A stretch of 64,000 nt of DNA, taken from NCBI RefSeq assembly GCF_019511525.1, contig NZ_JAEUAT010000027.1, positions 1 through 64,000 of the forward strand. The letters are read 5' to 3'. How positions within the stretch are numbered: the first letter of the stretch is position 1; every line of letters starts with the position of its first letter. The translations under genes were made by a program, and so were the position numbers. Below are positions 1 to 7,883 of the stretch, in pieces. Origin of the DNA: Rhizobium cauense (GTDB lineage Bacteria; Pseudomonadota; Alphaproteobacteria; Rhizobiales; Rhizobiaceae). Below the pieces are notes generated by a model. It worked only from the letters and a program-made list of their open reading frames with translations, did no database searches and was not told the DNA's origin.

Positions 1-33
1 GACATGATCTCCATGCGAGCCATGAAACCTCTT

Positions 34-81
34 TGTTCTGGTATTAATGTCAGCATTAATGCTGGTTCGAATGCCAGAACA
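34..81. repeat. Nested inverted repeat
   Basis: An outer 8-bp pair, TGTTCTGG (34-41) and CCAGAACA (74-81), encloses a perfect inner 7-bp pair, ATTAATG (43-49) and CATTAAT (54-60). The arms are exact. It could be a protein-binding site or an RNA hairpin. No adjacent gene reveals which. Confidence 0.4.
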
Positions 82-274
82 TCGCCTGATTTGCCCGATC
101 AGCAAAAACAGCTCACCGGACGCTCACGAAGGCTGAGGTATCGCATCGTTTGCGAAGGTCGATTTTCAACGCATGTTTCCAATGAAATTTTCGGTCAACG
201 CGCTACGGATTGAGCTTCTCGGATGGATGCTGACGAGGTCTTCCCGCCGGGGCCGAAGCAAACCCGTTCAGCTC

Positions 275-306
275 AAAAATAACGGACGGTCCTTTTAAGG
301 AGGTCC
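275..306 (-). terminator. Weak terminator-like hairpin after luxR
   Basis: Read on the minus strand, an imperfect stem (GGAC..TCCT / AGGA..GTCC) is followed by a short T-run. It lies about 66 nt past the stop of the LuxR-type gene, so it may end that transcript. The stem is interrupted, so the call is tentative. Confidence 0.35.
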
Positions 307-371
307 GAGCGGTGGATGTAGACGTGTTCTTTAAAAGTCGGGTTACCCGATCATAATATTCGACGACGCTT

Positions 372-1088
372 TCAAATCAATCGAAGCGCCGTGGCGATAG
401 CGACCGCGTGCAGACCGTTCCTGGCACCAAGCTTTGCTCGCGCGTTTTCAATGTCAAATCTAATCGTGTGGTAGGTGAGGCCGGTCAAGAGAGCAATTTC
501 GTGCTTGGGCTTTCCCGCCGCGAGCCACCTCAAGCAAAGAACTTCCCGGTCCGTGAGGCCTGGTTCGCGCAGTCGTGTTGGGCGATCGGTGTTTGTCAGG
601 CGAGAATGGAGATGCGCGACGGTCGCAGCCGCGATTGTCGCATCGGCCTCAGCAAATTGGGCGTGGCCAAGGTCGGTTGCTGCTGCGAAGGTCAGCATGG
701 CTACTTGGCCAAACTCACAGGGTATTGGAATGGTCAGGCCGGCACGGATCCCGAAATCGGAGGCGTTATCCCAGAAGCCCTTCTCGTCATCGCCAGCTAC
801 TTTTCGCTGCCGATCAACAGACCAGGGAAACGCGCGCATGAGACGCTTCCCCATTGTCACCACCGGATCGACAATCATGTAAGAGCGGCCAAAATAGATC
901 GACTGCCACTGTTCTGGATAATTGGAGACCGCAAAGCTGTTGGCGCTTGTGGCATTCAAGCTGAGGTAGGCGAAATTTTCGTATCCATAACGTCGCACCA
1001 CATTTGCCAAAGCGCCCCGAAGACTATCGTTTGCCGATACCGAAAAGGCCAAATCGATTATTTCGCAAAACAGGGCGCGTGTGCTCAT
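372..1088 (-). CDS. LuxR-family transcriptional regulator with autoinducer-binding domain
   Basis: A 238-residue quorum-sensing type regulator. The N-terminal half matches the autoinducer-binding fold and keeps the residues that line the acyl-homoserine-lactone pocket in TraR/LuxR: W61, Y65, D74, P75, W89 and a Gly near 117. The C-terminal 65 residues form a LuxR helix-turn-helix (starting around LTDREVLCLRWLAAGK). The length is normal for the family. No luxI-type synthase is visible in the window, so within these limits it is a LuxR solo or orphan. It could answer a signal made elsewhere in the genome or by neighbouring bacteria. The target genes are unknown; the adjacent DNA is decayed, and no classical lux/tra box was recognised. 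Confidence 0.9.
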   Translation of the reverse strand: MSTRALFCEIIDLAFSVSANDSLRGALANVVRRYGYENFAYLSLNATSANSFAVSNYPEQWQSIYFGRSYMIVDPVVTMGKRLMRAFPWSVDRQRKVAGDDEKGFWDNASDFGIRAGLTIPIPCEFGQVAMLTFAAATDLGHAQFAEADATIAAATVAHLHSRLTNTDRPTRLREPGLTDREVLCLRWLAAGKPKHEIALLTGLTYHTIRFDIENARAKLGARNGLHAVAIATALRLI

Positions 1089-1442
1089 CCGGTTTCTACT
1101 CCGCTATGCGCTGCCCAAAGCCATCGATGGACGACCGCCAGCCACAGTTGAACGAATGTCACTGCCGCTGCGGCAGCTCATGATTCAGCTAAAGCAACAG
1201 CCGAACCTGAATAATGTTTATGGATAGAAGTTGCGCACGGCAATCGGGCCACGCTCTCAGCAACAAAACTTAACAATTCTTGCCCATTGCGAAACCCGAG
1301 GGGCGTCAGGTTCCGTTGAAGCAGAACTCAATGAGCGTTGCCACCCGGGGATAAAAGAGCCAAGCATGTGTTGGGGTTGCTCCGTGTTGGAGAGCGACTT
1401 ATCCCAACGCGGCTTGGCGTCGTCTCTACTCCCACAAGCTAA
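1089..1442. other. Intergenic stretch upstream of luxR
   Basis: No supportable gene. It must contain the luxR promoter at its left end, but I do not recognise a specific operator. Confidence 0.4.
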
Positions 1443-1790
1443 TCAGCGTGAACCGAATGCGGAGTGCGTTTTGTCGGTCCGATCAACCCTATTTTTTGAG
1501 AGCATCGGTATCTCAATGCGGGCCACGCCGATCAGCACCTCCATTGCGCGCCTGGCGTCATGTGGTTTTCGCATCCGTATGGCTTCAAGCACGTCTTGAT
1601 GTTTCTGGATCGCCTGCTCGTGTGACTGACTTGCACGGTTCGTCAGCCGGAAGCTTGCCAGCAACGCAGCGCGAATTGCGCTCGCGAATCGACGATAGAC
1701 CCAGTTGCCGTTCGCATTGATGATCGCCGTGTGGAACTCGAGATCGGCCCGACTCCATTCTTCGAAGGCGGTTCTTCCAAGGCGGCGGGG
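1443..1790 (-). pseudogene. C-terminal remnant of a GntR/FadR-type regulator
   Basis: The minus strand stays open for 115 codons from 1790 down to a stop at 1443. It encodes the end of an FCD (FadR C-terminal) ligand-binding domain, beginning near EEWSRADLEFHTAIINANGN at about 1764 and continuing through the helical segment with NRASQSHEQAIQKHQDVLEA. There is no start codon and no winged-helix DNA-binding domain. An in-frame stop lies at 1793-1791, where sequence similarity also ends. Right there it meets an SDR remnant on the opposite strand, so a deletion or rearrangement has removed the 5' parts of both genes. GntR regulators often sit divergent from the catabolic gene they control, which suggests the two were once neighbours. 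Confidence 0.75.
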
Positions 1791-2161
1791 TCATCCTGAA
1801 CATCGCATCTACACATGCCTTCACGATCATTCCTCACACGTTCCCTTATCCCCTCGCCAAGCATGCGCTTCTTGGCAATGACCAAGTCACTGGGGTTGGA
1901 ATATGCGCCGAATAGCGTCCGCGTGAATGCGCTGGCGCCGGGCTACGTCGCGACGCAGAAGGTCATTGACTACTGGAACGGTTTCCCCGATCCAGAGGTC
2001 GCCAAAGCCGAAACGATGAGGCTGCATCCGGGCGGCCGGATTGCAGCGCCAGAGGAAATCGCGATGGCAGCGGTTTCATGATCTCCGACGAATGCCCCTT
2101 CATGAACGCCACGTGCCTGACAGTCGATGGCGGTTTGAGCGTGCTGCAGCATCCGGCTTGA
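1784..2161 (+). pseudogene. C-terminal remnant of a short-chain dehydrogenase, frameshifted
   Basis: This is the second half of a classical SDR. It starts at GGVILNIAST, passes the catalytic motif YPLAK (YxxxK), continues through SLGLEYAPNSVRVNALAPGY and ends with an ECPFMNATCLTVDGGLSV-like tail at the TGA of 2159-2161. The reading frame changes twice, near 1875 and near 2073, each time by one base. The whole N-terminal Rossmann part with TGxxxGIG is missing. It therefore cannot make an intact enzyme. Its left end touches the GntR remnant on the other strand, marking the breakpoint of an old deletion. Confidence 0.8.
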
Positions 2162-2229
2162 GCAAAGACAAGGCTAACACCCGCGTGGTGCGGCCAACCC
2201 AAGGAATTCTTGGCGCGCTCTTATGGGGG

Positions 2230-2480
2230 AGAGAGGTCTACAGTTGGTCCAGCAGTCCTTCGAAAGCGGTTGTTGGCTCGGGAAGGTGGCAATAGTCGGA
2301 GGTTCGATCGCCAGCCTCGCTTTACCGCCTTTTGGACTTTCCAGAAGGCGGCCGTCCGGGGCGCCGGGACCCGCGAGATGTCATAGCCGGCACATCCTAT
2401 GTCGTCGCCTATGCTGTGACGGAGACGACTATCCGCGTGTCTTACATGGCGCTCAGCAATGGCCGGACGCGTTGCCTTAG
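2230..2480 (+). pseudogene. Possible ParE/RelE-type toxin relic
   Basis: Parts of a ParE-like toxin C-terminus can be read in shifting frames. GRPGR is followed by VIAGTSYVVAYAVTETTIRV in one frame and LHGAQQWPDALP plus a stop in another; the joined text resembles the end of plasmid-addiction toxins. The frame changes, the lack of a clear start and the lack of an antitoxin gene say it is inactive. Identification rests on a short conserved tail, so confidence is moderate at best. Confidence 0.45.
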
Positions 2481-2605
2481 TGATAGGGCCTTTCCAGTTC
2501 GTCGAACGACCGCGCGAACCCCAGGGCGAGCAGTACAAATCGGGCATGATCCAATGCCAAGTGTAATCGCGAAAACTGCGATCTCGTCTGTAATGCCGTT
2601 CAGCG

Positions 2606-3616
2606 CTATAACATGAGCGGGGGCACCTGAATGACTTCGGGCTTGCTTGCGCCCGACTCGATCATTTCGAAGACTTTATGCAGCATGCCAGGAACATTCT
2701 GGCGTACCATTTCGATACCGTTTCCAAGCAAGGAAACGAAGGGATCCCAGTCGAAGCAGCCGAGCACCAGATCGCGGTCGTCGAGACGGCCGGAGCGGCG
2801 GATCCAGCGGATCACACCTTCCAACGAGATGGTCGAATTGACGAACATGCCGTAGGCGAGTGCATTGCCTTTGAGTGCAAGGTCATCGAGCGCCCTTTCG
2901 GCCTTTTCCGGGGCGTAGCCGCAGGCGAGAATGTGATCCTCCTCGACCGGTAGGCCGAAATCAGCATGGGCTTGGCGAAACCCCCTGATACGCTCGCTTG
3001 TATTATGATCGCTGCCGCGGCCACCGATGAAGAGCAATGGCCCCTTCTTTCCAAGCCTCTCATCGCAATTCATCAGGATGCGACGGGTCAGTTCGCGGGC
3101 GCCCGCGAAATTGTCGGAAATGACAGAGGGAGCCAGCGCACCGGGAAGGTCGAGATTGAGGCTGCGGACGCCGGCTCCTGTGCACATCTCCGTGATCCTA
3201 TCGGGATCGGTGGCGCCCGTCGCGATAAGGCATTCAACTTGGTAGGACAGCATGGTGCGTGCAGCTTCCATCTCCAGTTCGGGGTCGCGCCGCGTACAGG
3301 TGATGATGGGAAATAGCCCACGTTCGCGCGCCATATCTTCGAACAGCTCGACGATTGAACCGAAGTAGCGGTTATCATATTTCGGCACGATCATCCCGAT
3401 AATGTGGGACTTTTCGCGTCTCAAAAGACTCGCCTGCATGTTGAGTGCGTAACCCTGCTCCTCGGCGATCTTCATGATCTTGTCGGCGAGCTGACTGCTG
3501 ATCCTGCGCTTCTTCCAGTTGCCGTTGAGGACGGCGCTGACGGCGCTGGCAGATGTTCCTGCAAGCTCCGCCAGGTCGTATATTGTCGTCCTCTTCGACT
3601 GCTTTACATGATTCAA
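2606..3616 (-). CDS. LacI-family transcriptional regulator of the ribitol locus
   Basis: A 336-residue LacI/GalR-type regulator. An N-terminal helix-turn-helix (about residues 11-30, TIYDLAELAGTSASAVSAVL) is followed by a periplasmic-binding-protein-like sugar-sensing domain. The start is TTG at 3616, preceded by GGAG at a good distance; no better ATG is in frame. It is transcribed away from the ABC transporter/ribitol operon, and the shared intergenic region contains a perfect 32-bp palindrome, so it most likely represses or controls that operon in response to ribitol or a downstream sugar. The ligand is inferred from context only. The sequence continues without interruption through the effector domain, unlike the broken regulators just to the left. 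Confidence 0.9.
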   Translation of the reverse strand: MNHVKQSKRTTIYDLAELAGTSASAVSAVLNGNWKKRRISSQLADKIMKIAEEQGYALNMQASLLRREKSHIIGMIVPKYDNRYFGSIVELFEDMARERGLFPIITCTRRDPELEMEAARTMLSYQVECLIATGATDPDRITEMCTGAGVRSLNLDLPGALAPSVISDNFAGARELTRRILMNCDERLGKKGPLLFIGGRGSDHNTSERIRGFRQAHADFGLPVEEDHILACGYAPEKAERALDDLALKGNALAYGMFVNSTISLEGVIRWIRRSGRLDDRDLVLGCFDWDPFVSLLGNGIEMVRQNVPGMLHKVFEMIESGASKPEVIQVPPLML

Positions 3617-3676
3617 AATTCACTTCTCCGTTTCGGTGTAACTTGACACCAATCGAGAGAAGTGGCAATTCTTGCT

Positions 3677-3708
3677 TCATCGATTGAGCAAGCTAGCTCA
3701 ATCGATGA
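3677..3708. promoter_or_regulatory. Palindromic operator candidate between lacI-type gene and ABC operon
   Basis: Perfect 13-bp arms TCATCGATTGAGC (3677-3689) and GCTCAATCGATGA (3696-3708) are separated by 6 bp. The site lies 61 bp upstream of the divergent LacI-type start and 184 bp upstream of the binding-protein start, as expected for the operator of the regulator next door. LacI-family proteins bind such symmetric sites as dimers (known for the family); assignment to this regulator is inference. Confidence 0.65.
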
Positions 3709-3892
3709 TACAAGCCGGCATAGCAGTCGGCACAGGGAGGTCTTTCTAAGAAGCTGCGGACTTTTGGTCCTTTTGCAGGGGTGTTTCGCTCTGTCTTTTT
3801 TCGGGGGGGCGATAGCGGTGGCAAATGGGTGGAGACCGTGGCGACTGGCAGTAATGCCTGGGCCTGTCTTCGAACACACCAAGGAGGAGAAA

Positions 3893-4939
3893 ATGAACTA
3901 TCGGAATTTATTAATGGCCTCGGCGACCGCCGTCGTGGGCTTTGCCGGTGCGGCTTGCTCGCAGGAGGCTTCGACCGTTGCTTTCCTGATGCCTGACCAG
4001 GCATCGACGCGCTACGAGCAGCATGACTTTCCAGGCTTCAAGGCCGAGATGGAAAAGCTCTGCGCCAAATGCACCGTCGTGTACCAGAACGCCAACGCAG
4101 ATGCCTCGCTGCAACAGCAGCAGTTCAACTCGGTGATTGCCCAGGGCGCCAAGGTGATCGTGCTCGATCCGGTCGATTCCGCGGCCGCCGCCGGTCTCGT
4201 GGAGATTGCGCAATCGCAGGGCGTCAAGGTGATCGCCTATGACCGCCCGATCCCGGACAAGCCGGCCGACTATTACGTTTCATTCGACAATGAAGGCATT
4301 GGCTATGCGATCGCCAAATCGCTCGTCGAGCATCTGAAGAAGTCGGGCGTCGCAGATGGCGCCGGTGTTCTCCAGATCAACGGCTCCCCGACTGATGCAG
4401 CCGCCGGCCTGATCCGTGACGGCATTCATCGCGGCCTGAAGGAGTCGGCCTACAAAACGCTCGCCGAATACGACACGCCCGAATGGGCGCCGCCGAAGGC
4501 TCAGGAATGGGCGGCCGGCCAGATCACTCGCTTCGGCGCTGACATCAAGGGCGTCGTTGCTGCCAATGATGGCACCGGTGGTGGTGCGATCGCTGCGTTC
4601 AAGGCGGCAGGCGTGAAGCCGGTTCCACCGGTGACAGGCAATGACGCAACGATAGCAGCCCTGCAGTTGGTCATCTCGGGTGATCAGTACAACACGATCT
4701 CGAAGCCTTCTGAGGTTGTTGCTGCGGCTGCGGCCAACGTCGCCGTACAGATGCTGAAGGGTGAGACCCCGCCTGCGAAGACAACGCTTTACAACACGCC
4801 GTCCGAGCTATTCGTCCCGGCTGTCGTGACTGCGGAAAATATCAAGGCCGAAATCTTCGACAAGAAGATCCAAACCCCCGAGCAGATCTGCACCGGCGAA
4901 TATGCCGAAGGCTGCAAGAAGCTCGGCATCACCAACTAA
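3893..4939 (+). CDS. Sugar ABC transporter periplasmic binding protein (ribitol locus)
   Basis: A 348-residue substrate-binding protein of the ribose/xylose/fructose class (Peripla_BP_4 type). The start at 3893 follows a strong ribosome binding site (AAGGAGGAG) and gives a proper signal peptide; an open frame runs further upstream but lacks such a site. The mature part shows the two-lobed fold, with VAFLMPDQASTRYEQHDFPG near the N-terminus and VIVLDPVDSAAAAGLVEIAQ in the first lobe. Neighbouring dehydrogenase and kinase genes indicate a pentitol, most likely ribitol, as ligand. It is first in an operon with an ATPase and a permease. A strong hairpin after its stop may raise its expression relative to the downstream genes, as is common for binding proteins. 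Confidence 0.92.
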   Translation: MNYRNLLMASATAVVGFAGAACSQEASTVAFLMPDQASTRYEQHDFPGFKAEMEKLCAKCTVVYQNANADASLQQQQFNSVIAQGAKVIVLDPVDSAAAAGLVEIAQSQGVKVIAYDRPIPDKPADYYVSFDNEGIGYAIAKSLVEHLKKSGVADGAGVLQINGSPTDAAAGLIRDGIHRGLKESAYKTLAEYDTPEWAPPKAQEWAAGQITRFGADIKGVVAANDGTGGGAIAAFKAAGVKPVPPVTGNDATIAALQLVISGDQYNTISKPSEVVAAAAANVAVQMLKGETPPAKTTLYNTPSELFVPAVVTAENIKAEIFDKKIQTPEQICTGEYAEGCKKLGITN

Positions 4940-4952
4940 AACTGCCTAATCG

Positions 4953-4979
4953 GTCCGGCCGCGTCGTTCGCGGCCGGAC
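4953..4979 (+). promoter_or_regulatory. Intercistronic hairpin after the binding-protein gene
   Basis: A perfect 11-bp stem, GTCCGGCCGCG (4953-4963) and CGCGGCCGGAC (4969-4979), with a 5-nt loop. No T-run follows, so it is probably an mRNA-stabilising or partial-termination structure that favours the binding-protein transcript over the ATPase and permease. Confidence 0.6.
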
Positions 4980-5005
4980 GGTTCCAGGCAATAAGGGCTT
5001 CAGCC

Positions 5006-5824
5006 ATGGTCACCGATAAGGGTATGCCGGAGAAGGGACAGACGATCCTCCGGCTCAGCAATGTTTCCAAAAATTTCGGCGCAGTTTCGGCGCTGACCGA
5101 CATCGAGCTCGAGGTGAAAGCCGGTGAGGTCGTGGCGCTGGTTGGCGACAACGGTGCCGGCAAGTCGACGCTCGTCAAGGTGCTTGCGGGCGTACACCAG
5201 CCGTCATCAGGTACAATCGAGTTCTGCGGCCAGAACGTTACGCTCGAGAGCCCGGGCAAGGCTCTGGAGCTTGGCATTGCGACAGTTTTCCAGGATCTGG
5301 CGCTTTGCGAAAATCTTGATGTCGTCGCCAATCTTTTCCTCGGCCACGAGCTTTCCCCCTGGAGCCTCGACGAAGTGGCAATGGAGGTACGTGCCTGGAC
5401 GCTGCTGCGGGAGCTTGCAGCCCGCATCCCGTCCGTGCGCGAGCCCATCGCCTCGCTTTCCGGCGGTCAGCGCCAGACGGTGGCGATCGCGCGTTCGCTG
5501 CTACTCGACCCGAAGATCATCATGCTTGACGAACCGACCGCTGCCCTTGGTGTTGCCCAGACTGCCGAAGTGCTCAATCTGATCGAGCGGGTGCGTGAGC
5601 GCGGCCTTGGGGTCATCATCATCAGCCACAACATGGAAGATGTGCGCGCAGTCGCCGACCGTATCGTCGTTCTTCGTCTTGGGCGTAACAACGGCGTCTT
5701 CACGCCTGACGCCTCCAACCAGGAACTTGTCGCCGCCATTACCGGCGCGACCGAAAACTCCGTATCCCGGCGGCTTGAGCGTAAGAGCGGTGCTGCCCAG
5801 GAACATAGCGGGAGACCGGCATGA
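5006..5824 (+). CDS. Sugar ABC transporter ATP-binding protein (half-size, FrcA-like)
   Basis: A 272-residue ATPase with one ABC domain: Walker A GDNGAGKST (about 47-55), signature LSGGQRQTVAIAR, Walker B IIMLDEPTAALG and the switch His in IIISHNMEDV. Most pentose importers of this class (RbsA, XylG) have two fused ABC domains of about 500 residues. This one is a half-size protein like the rhizobial fructose ATPase FrcA and would work as a homodimer. It energises uptake through the permease that overlaps its 3' end by 4 nt (ATGA). An alternative in-frame start lies at 5024. Confidence 0.92.
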   Translation: MVTDKGMPEKGQTILRLSNVSKNFGAVSALTDIELEVKAGEVVALVGDNGAGKSTLVKVLAGVHQPSSGTIEFCGQNVTLESPGKALELGIATVFQDLALCENLDVVANLFLGHELSPWSLDEVAMEVRAWTLLRELAARIPSVREPIASLSGGQRQTVAIARSLLLDPKIIMLDEPTAALGVAQTAEVLNLIERVRERGLGVIIISHNMEDVRAVADRIVVLRLGRNNGVFTPDASNQELVAAITGATENSVSRRLERKSGAAQEHSGRPA

Positions 5825-7083
5825 GCCAGAAACCATCCGATACACTGAACGCCGCCGGCGCTGCTCTCGACCGCAGCGACGAACGCGTTCGCCACGACGA
5901 CAGCATCGGTGCGATGATAAGGGCTTTCTTTGATCGCGTGCGCTCGGGTGACCTCGGCATGCTGCCGGTCGCCGTTGGCCTGATCGTCATCTCGACCGTC
6001 TTCTCAATCCTTAATCCGGTATTCCTTGCGCCAAACAATCTCGTCAATCTGCTGTTTGACTGTGCGACAGTCGGCGTCATTTCGCTCGGCATCGTCTGCG
6101 TGCTGATGCTCGGCGAAATCGACCTTTCAGTCGGCTCGATGAGCGGGTTGTCCTCGGCGATTCTTGGCGTGCTATGGGTCAACAGCGGCTGGCCGCTGGC
6201 GCTGGCAATCGTCGTCGCGATCATCGCCGGGATGGTGGTTGGTAGCCTTTACGCGGTACTGTACAACAGGTTGGGGATGCCGAGTTTCGTTGCGACGCTT
6301 GCTGGACTTCTGGCGCTGCTCGGCATGCAACTCTATATCCTGGGGCCGACGGGAAGCATCAATCTGCCCTTTGCCTCACCGCTCGTGCGCTTCGGCCAGA
6401 TCCTCGTGATGCCATCCTGGCTTTCCCATCTCCTGGCGCTACTGCCTGGCCTTATCATGGTCGTCAACGGCATGCGCAAGCGCCAGCAGCGCCAGGCTGT
6501 CAACCTTTCGCCGCAGCCGTTCGGCGCATTGGTCATCAAGGCCGTAGTGCTGACTGCGGCCCTGGAGTTCGCCGCCTATTACCTCAACCTCGGCCGCGGC
6601 ATTCCCTGGATGTTCGGCCTCTTTGTTGCGATCGCTGTCGTCTTGAACTATGCGCTGACACGCACGCAATGGGGACGCTCAATGTTTGCCGTTGGCGGCA
6701 ATCGGGAGGCGGCACGGCGCGCCGGCATCAACGTTCGCCGCATTTATCTAAGCGCCTTCATGCTCTGCTCGACGCTGGCGACCATCGGCGGCATTCTCTC
6801 GGCCTCGCGTCTTGCCTCGTCCAGCCAGCAGGCGGGCACCGGCGACGTCAACCTCAACGCCATTGCTGCAGCCGTGATCGGTGGAACCAGCCTTTTCGGT
6901 GGCCGTGGAAGCGCCTATTCAGCTCTGTTGGGCATCATCGTCATCCAGGCGATTTCCAATGGGCTGACGCTGCTCAATCTCAGCTCGTCTTTGCGCTACA
7001 TGATCACAGGGGGCGTCCTTGCAATCGCCGTTATCGTCGATTCACTTGCCCGCCGTTCTCGTGTCAGCCACGGCCGCGCCTGA
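5821..7083 (+). CDS. Sugar ABC transporter permease
   Basis: A 420-residue inner-membrane permease of the ribose/xylose/fructose (BPD_transp_2) class. After a hydrophilic N-terminus of about 45 residues it has many hydrophobic segments, and it carries the family hallmark CVLMLGEIDLSVGSMSGLSS near residue 97 and AVGGNREAARRAGINVRRI in the cytoplasmic loop that contacts the ATPase. Its start overlaps the ATPase stop by 4 nt, implying translational coupling. With the binding protein and half-size ATPase it forms a complete importer; ribitol is the probable substrate by context. Confidence 0.92.
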   Translation: MSQKPSDTLNAAGAALDRSDERVRHDDSIGAMIRAFFDRVRSGDLGMLPVAVGLIVISTVFSILNPVFLAPNNLVNLLFDCATVGVISLGIVCVLMLGEIDLSVGSMSGLSSAILGVLWVNSGWPLALAIVVAIIAGMVVGSLYAVLYNRLGMPSFVATLAGLLALLGMQLYILGPTGSINLPFASPLVRFGQILVMPSWLSHLLALLPGLIMVVNGMRKRQQRQAVNLSPQPFGALVIKAVVLTAALEFAAYYLNLGRGIPWMFGLFVAIAVVLNYALTRTQWGRSMFAVGGNREAARRAGINVRRIYLSAFMLCSTLATIGGILSASRLASSSQQAGTGDVNLNAIAAAVIGGTSLFGGRGSAYSALLGIIVIQAISNGLTLLNLSSSLRYMITGGVLAIAVIVDSLARRSRVSHGRA

Positions 7084-7110
7084 TCCACATTCCTTGAAGG
7101 AGTATTTGTC

Positions 7111-7839
7111 ATGACCGAATTCATGAAGGGCAAGGTTGCCGCCATCACCGGCGCTGCATCGGGCATTGGGTTGGAATGCGCCCGTACCCTGCATGCCGAG
7201 GGCGCAACCGTTGTGCTCATCGACCGTGCGAAAGAGAAGCTCGACGTGCTTTGCAAGGAGATTGGCGAGGGTGCGCTGCCGCTCGTCGTCGACCTTCTCG
7301 ACGGCAAGCAGGTTTCCGGCATCCTGCCGCGCATTCTGGAGATCGCTGGAAGGCTCGACATTTTCCACGCCAATGCCGGCGCATACATCGGCGGCCAAGT
7401 TGCGGAAGGCGACCCGGATGCATGGGATCGCATGCTCAATCTCAACATCAACGCAGCTTTTCGATCGGTGCACGCAGTATTGCCGCACATGATCGAGCAG
7501 AAATCTGGCGACATCCTCTTTACGAGTTCCATCGCTGGCGTCGTACCTGTTGTCTGGGAGCCGATCTACACGGCCTCGAAATTCGCGGTTCAAGCCTTCG
7601 TGCATTCCACCCGTCGCCAGGTAGCGCCCCATGGCGTGCGCGTCGGCGCAGTTTTGCCAGGTCCTGTTGTCACCGCATTGCTCGACGACTGGCCAAAGGC
7701 AAAGCTGGACGAAGCGCTTGCAAATGGCAGCCTGATGCAGCCTAAGGAAGTTGCTGAGGCCGTGCTCTTCATGCTGTCGCGGCCACGAAGCGTAACGGTT
7801 CGCGATCTGGTGATTTTGCCCAATAGCGTCGATCTCTGA
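7111..7839 (+). CDS. rbtD: Ribitol 2-dehydrogenase
   Basis: A 242-residue SDR that oxidises ribitol to D-ribulose with NAD+. It reads almost like the enterobacterial ribitol dehydrogenase over its whole length. The NAD motif TGAASGIG is at 13-20, NAG at 88-90 within DIFHANAGAYIGG, the catalytic Ser near 139 and Y153-x3-K157 in YTASK. The C-terminal half contains RQVAPHGVRVGAVLPGPVVT and the C-terminus VTVRDLVILPNSVDL, both characteristic of this enzyme. It lies 27 bp after the permease and just before the ribulokinase gene, so transport, oxidation and phosphorylation are encoded in one unit. The strong family match makes the substrate assignment unusually firm for an SDR. Confidence 0.93.
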   Translation: MTEFMKGKVAAITGAASGIGLECARTLHAEGATVVLIDRAKEKLDVLCKEIGEGALPLVVDLLDGKQVSGILPRILEIAGRLDIFHANAGAYIGGQVAEGDPDAWDRMLNLNINAAFRSVHAVLPHMIEQKSGDILFTSSIAGVVPVVWEPIYTASKFAVQAFVHSTRRQVAPHGVRVGAVLPGPVVTALLDDWPKAKLDEALANGSLMQPKEVAEAVLFMLSRPRSVTVRDLVILPNSVDL

Positions 7840-7883
7840 GCCCTTTGAGCTCGCCCCTGTTGATGCCGAGTGGAAACGAGACC

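Larger units (their letters stand above)
1..371. other. Non-coding stretch downstream of the luxR gene
   Basis: I see no convincing gene here. The only long open frame on the plus strand has no family resemblance and no good ribosome binding site. The stretch holds a nested inverted repeat (34-81) and a weak terminator-like hairpin (284-306), both listed separately. Confidence 0.5.

Noticed and set aside
4..213. Plus-strand open frame of 69 codons at the window start
   Set aside because: No ribosome binding site, no family resemblance, and it runs through the nested palindrome.
408..1151. Long plus-strand frame opposite the LuxR-type gene
   Set aside because: It is the antisense of a clearly conserved regulator and has no recognisable domain.
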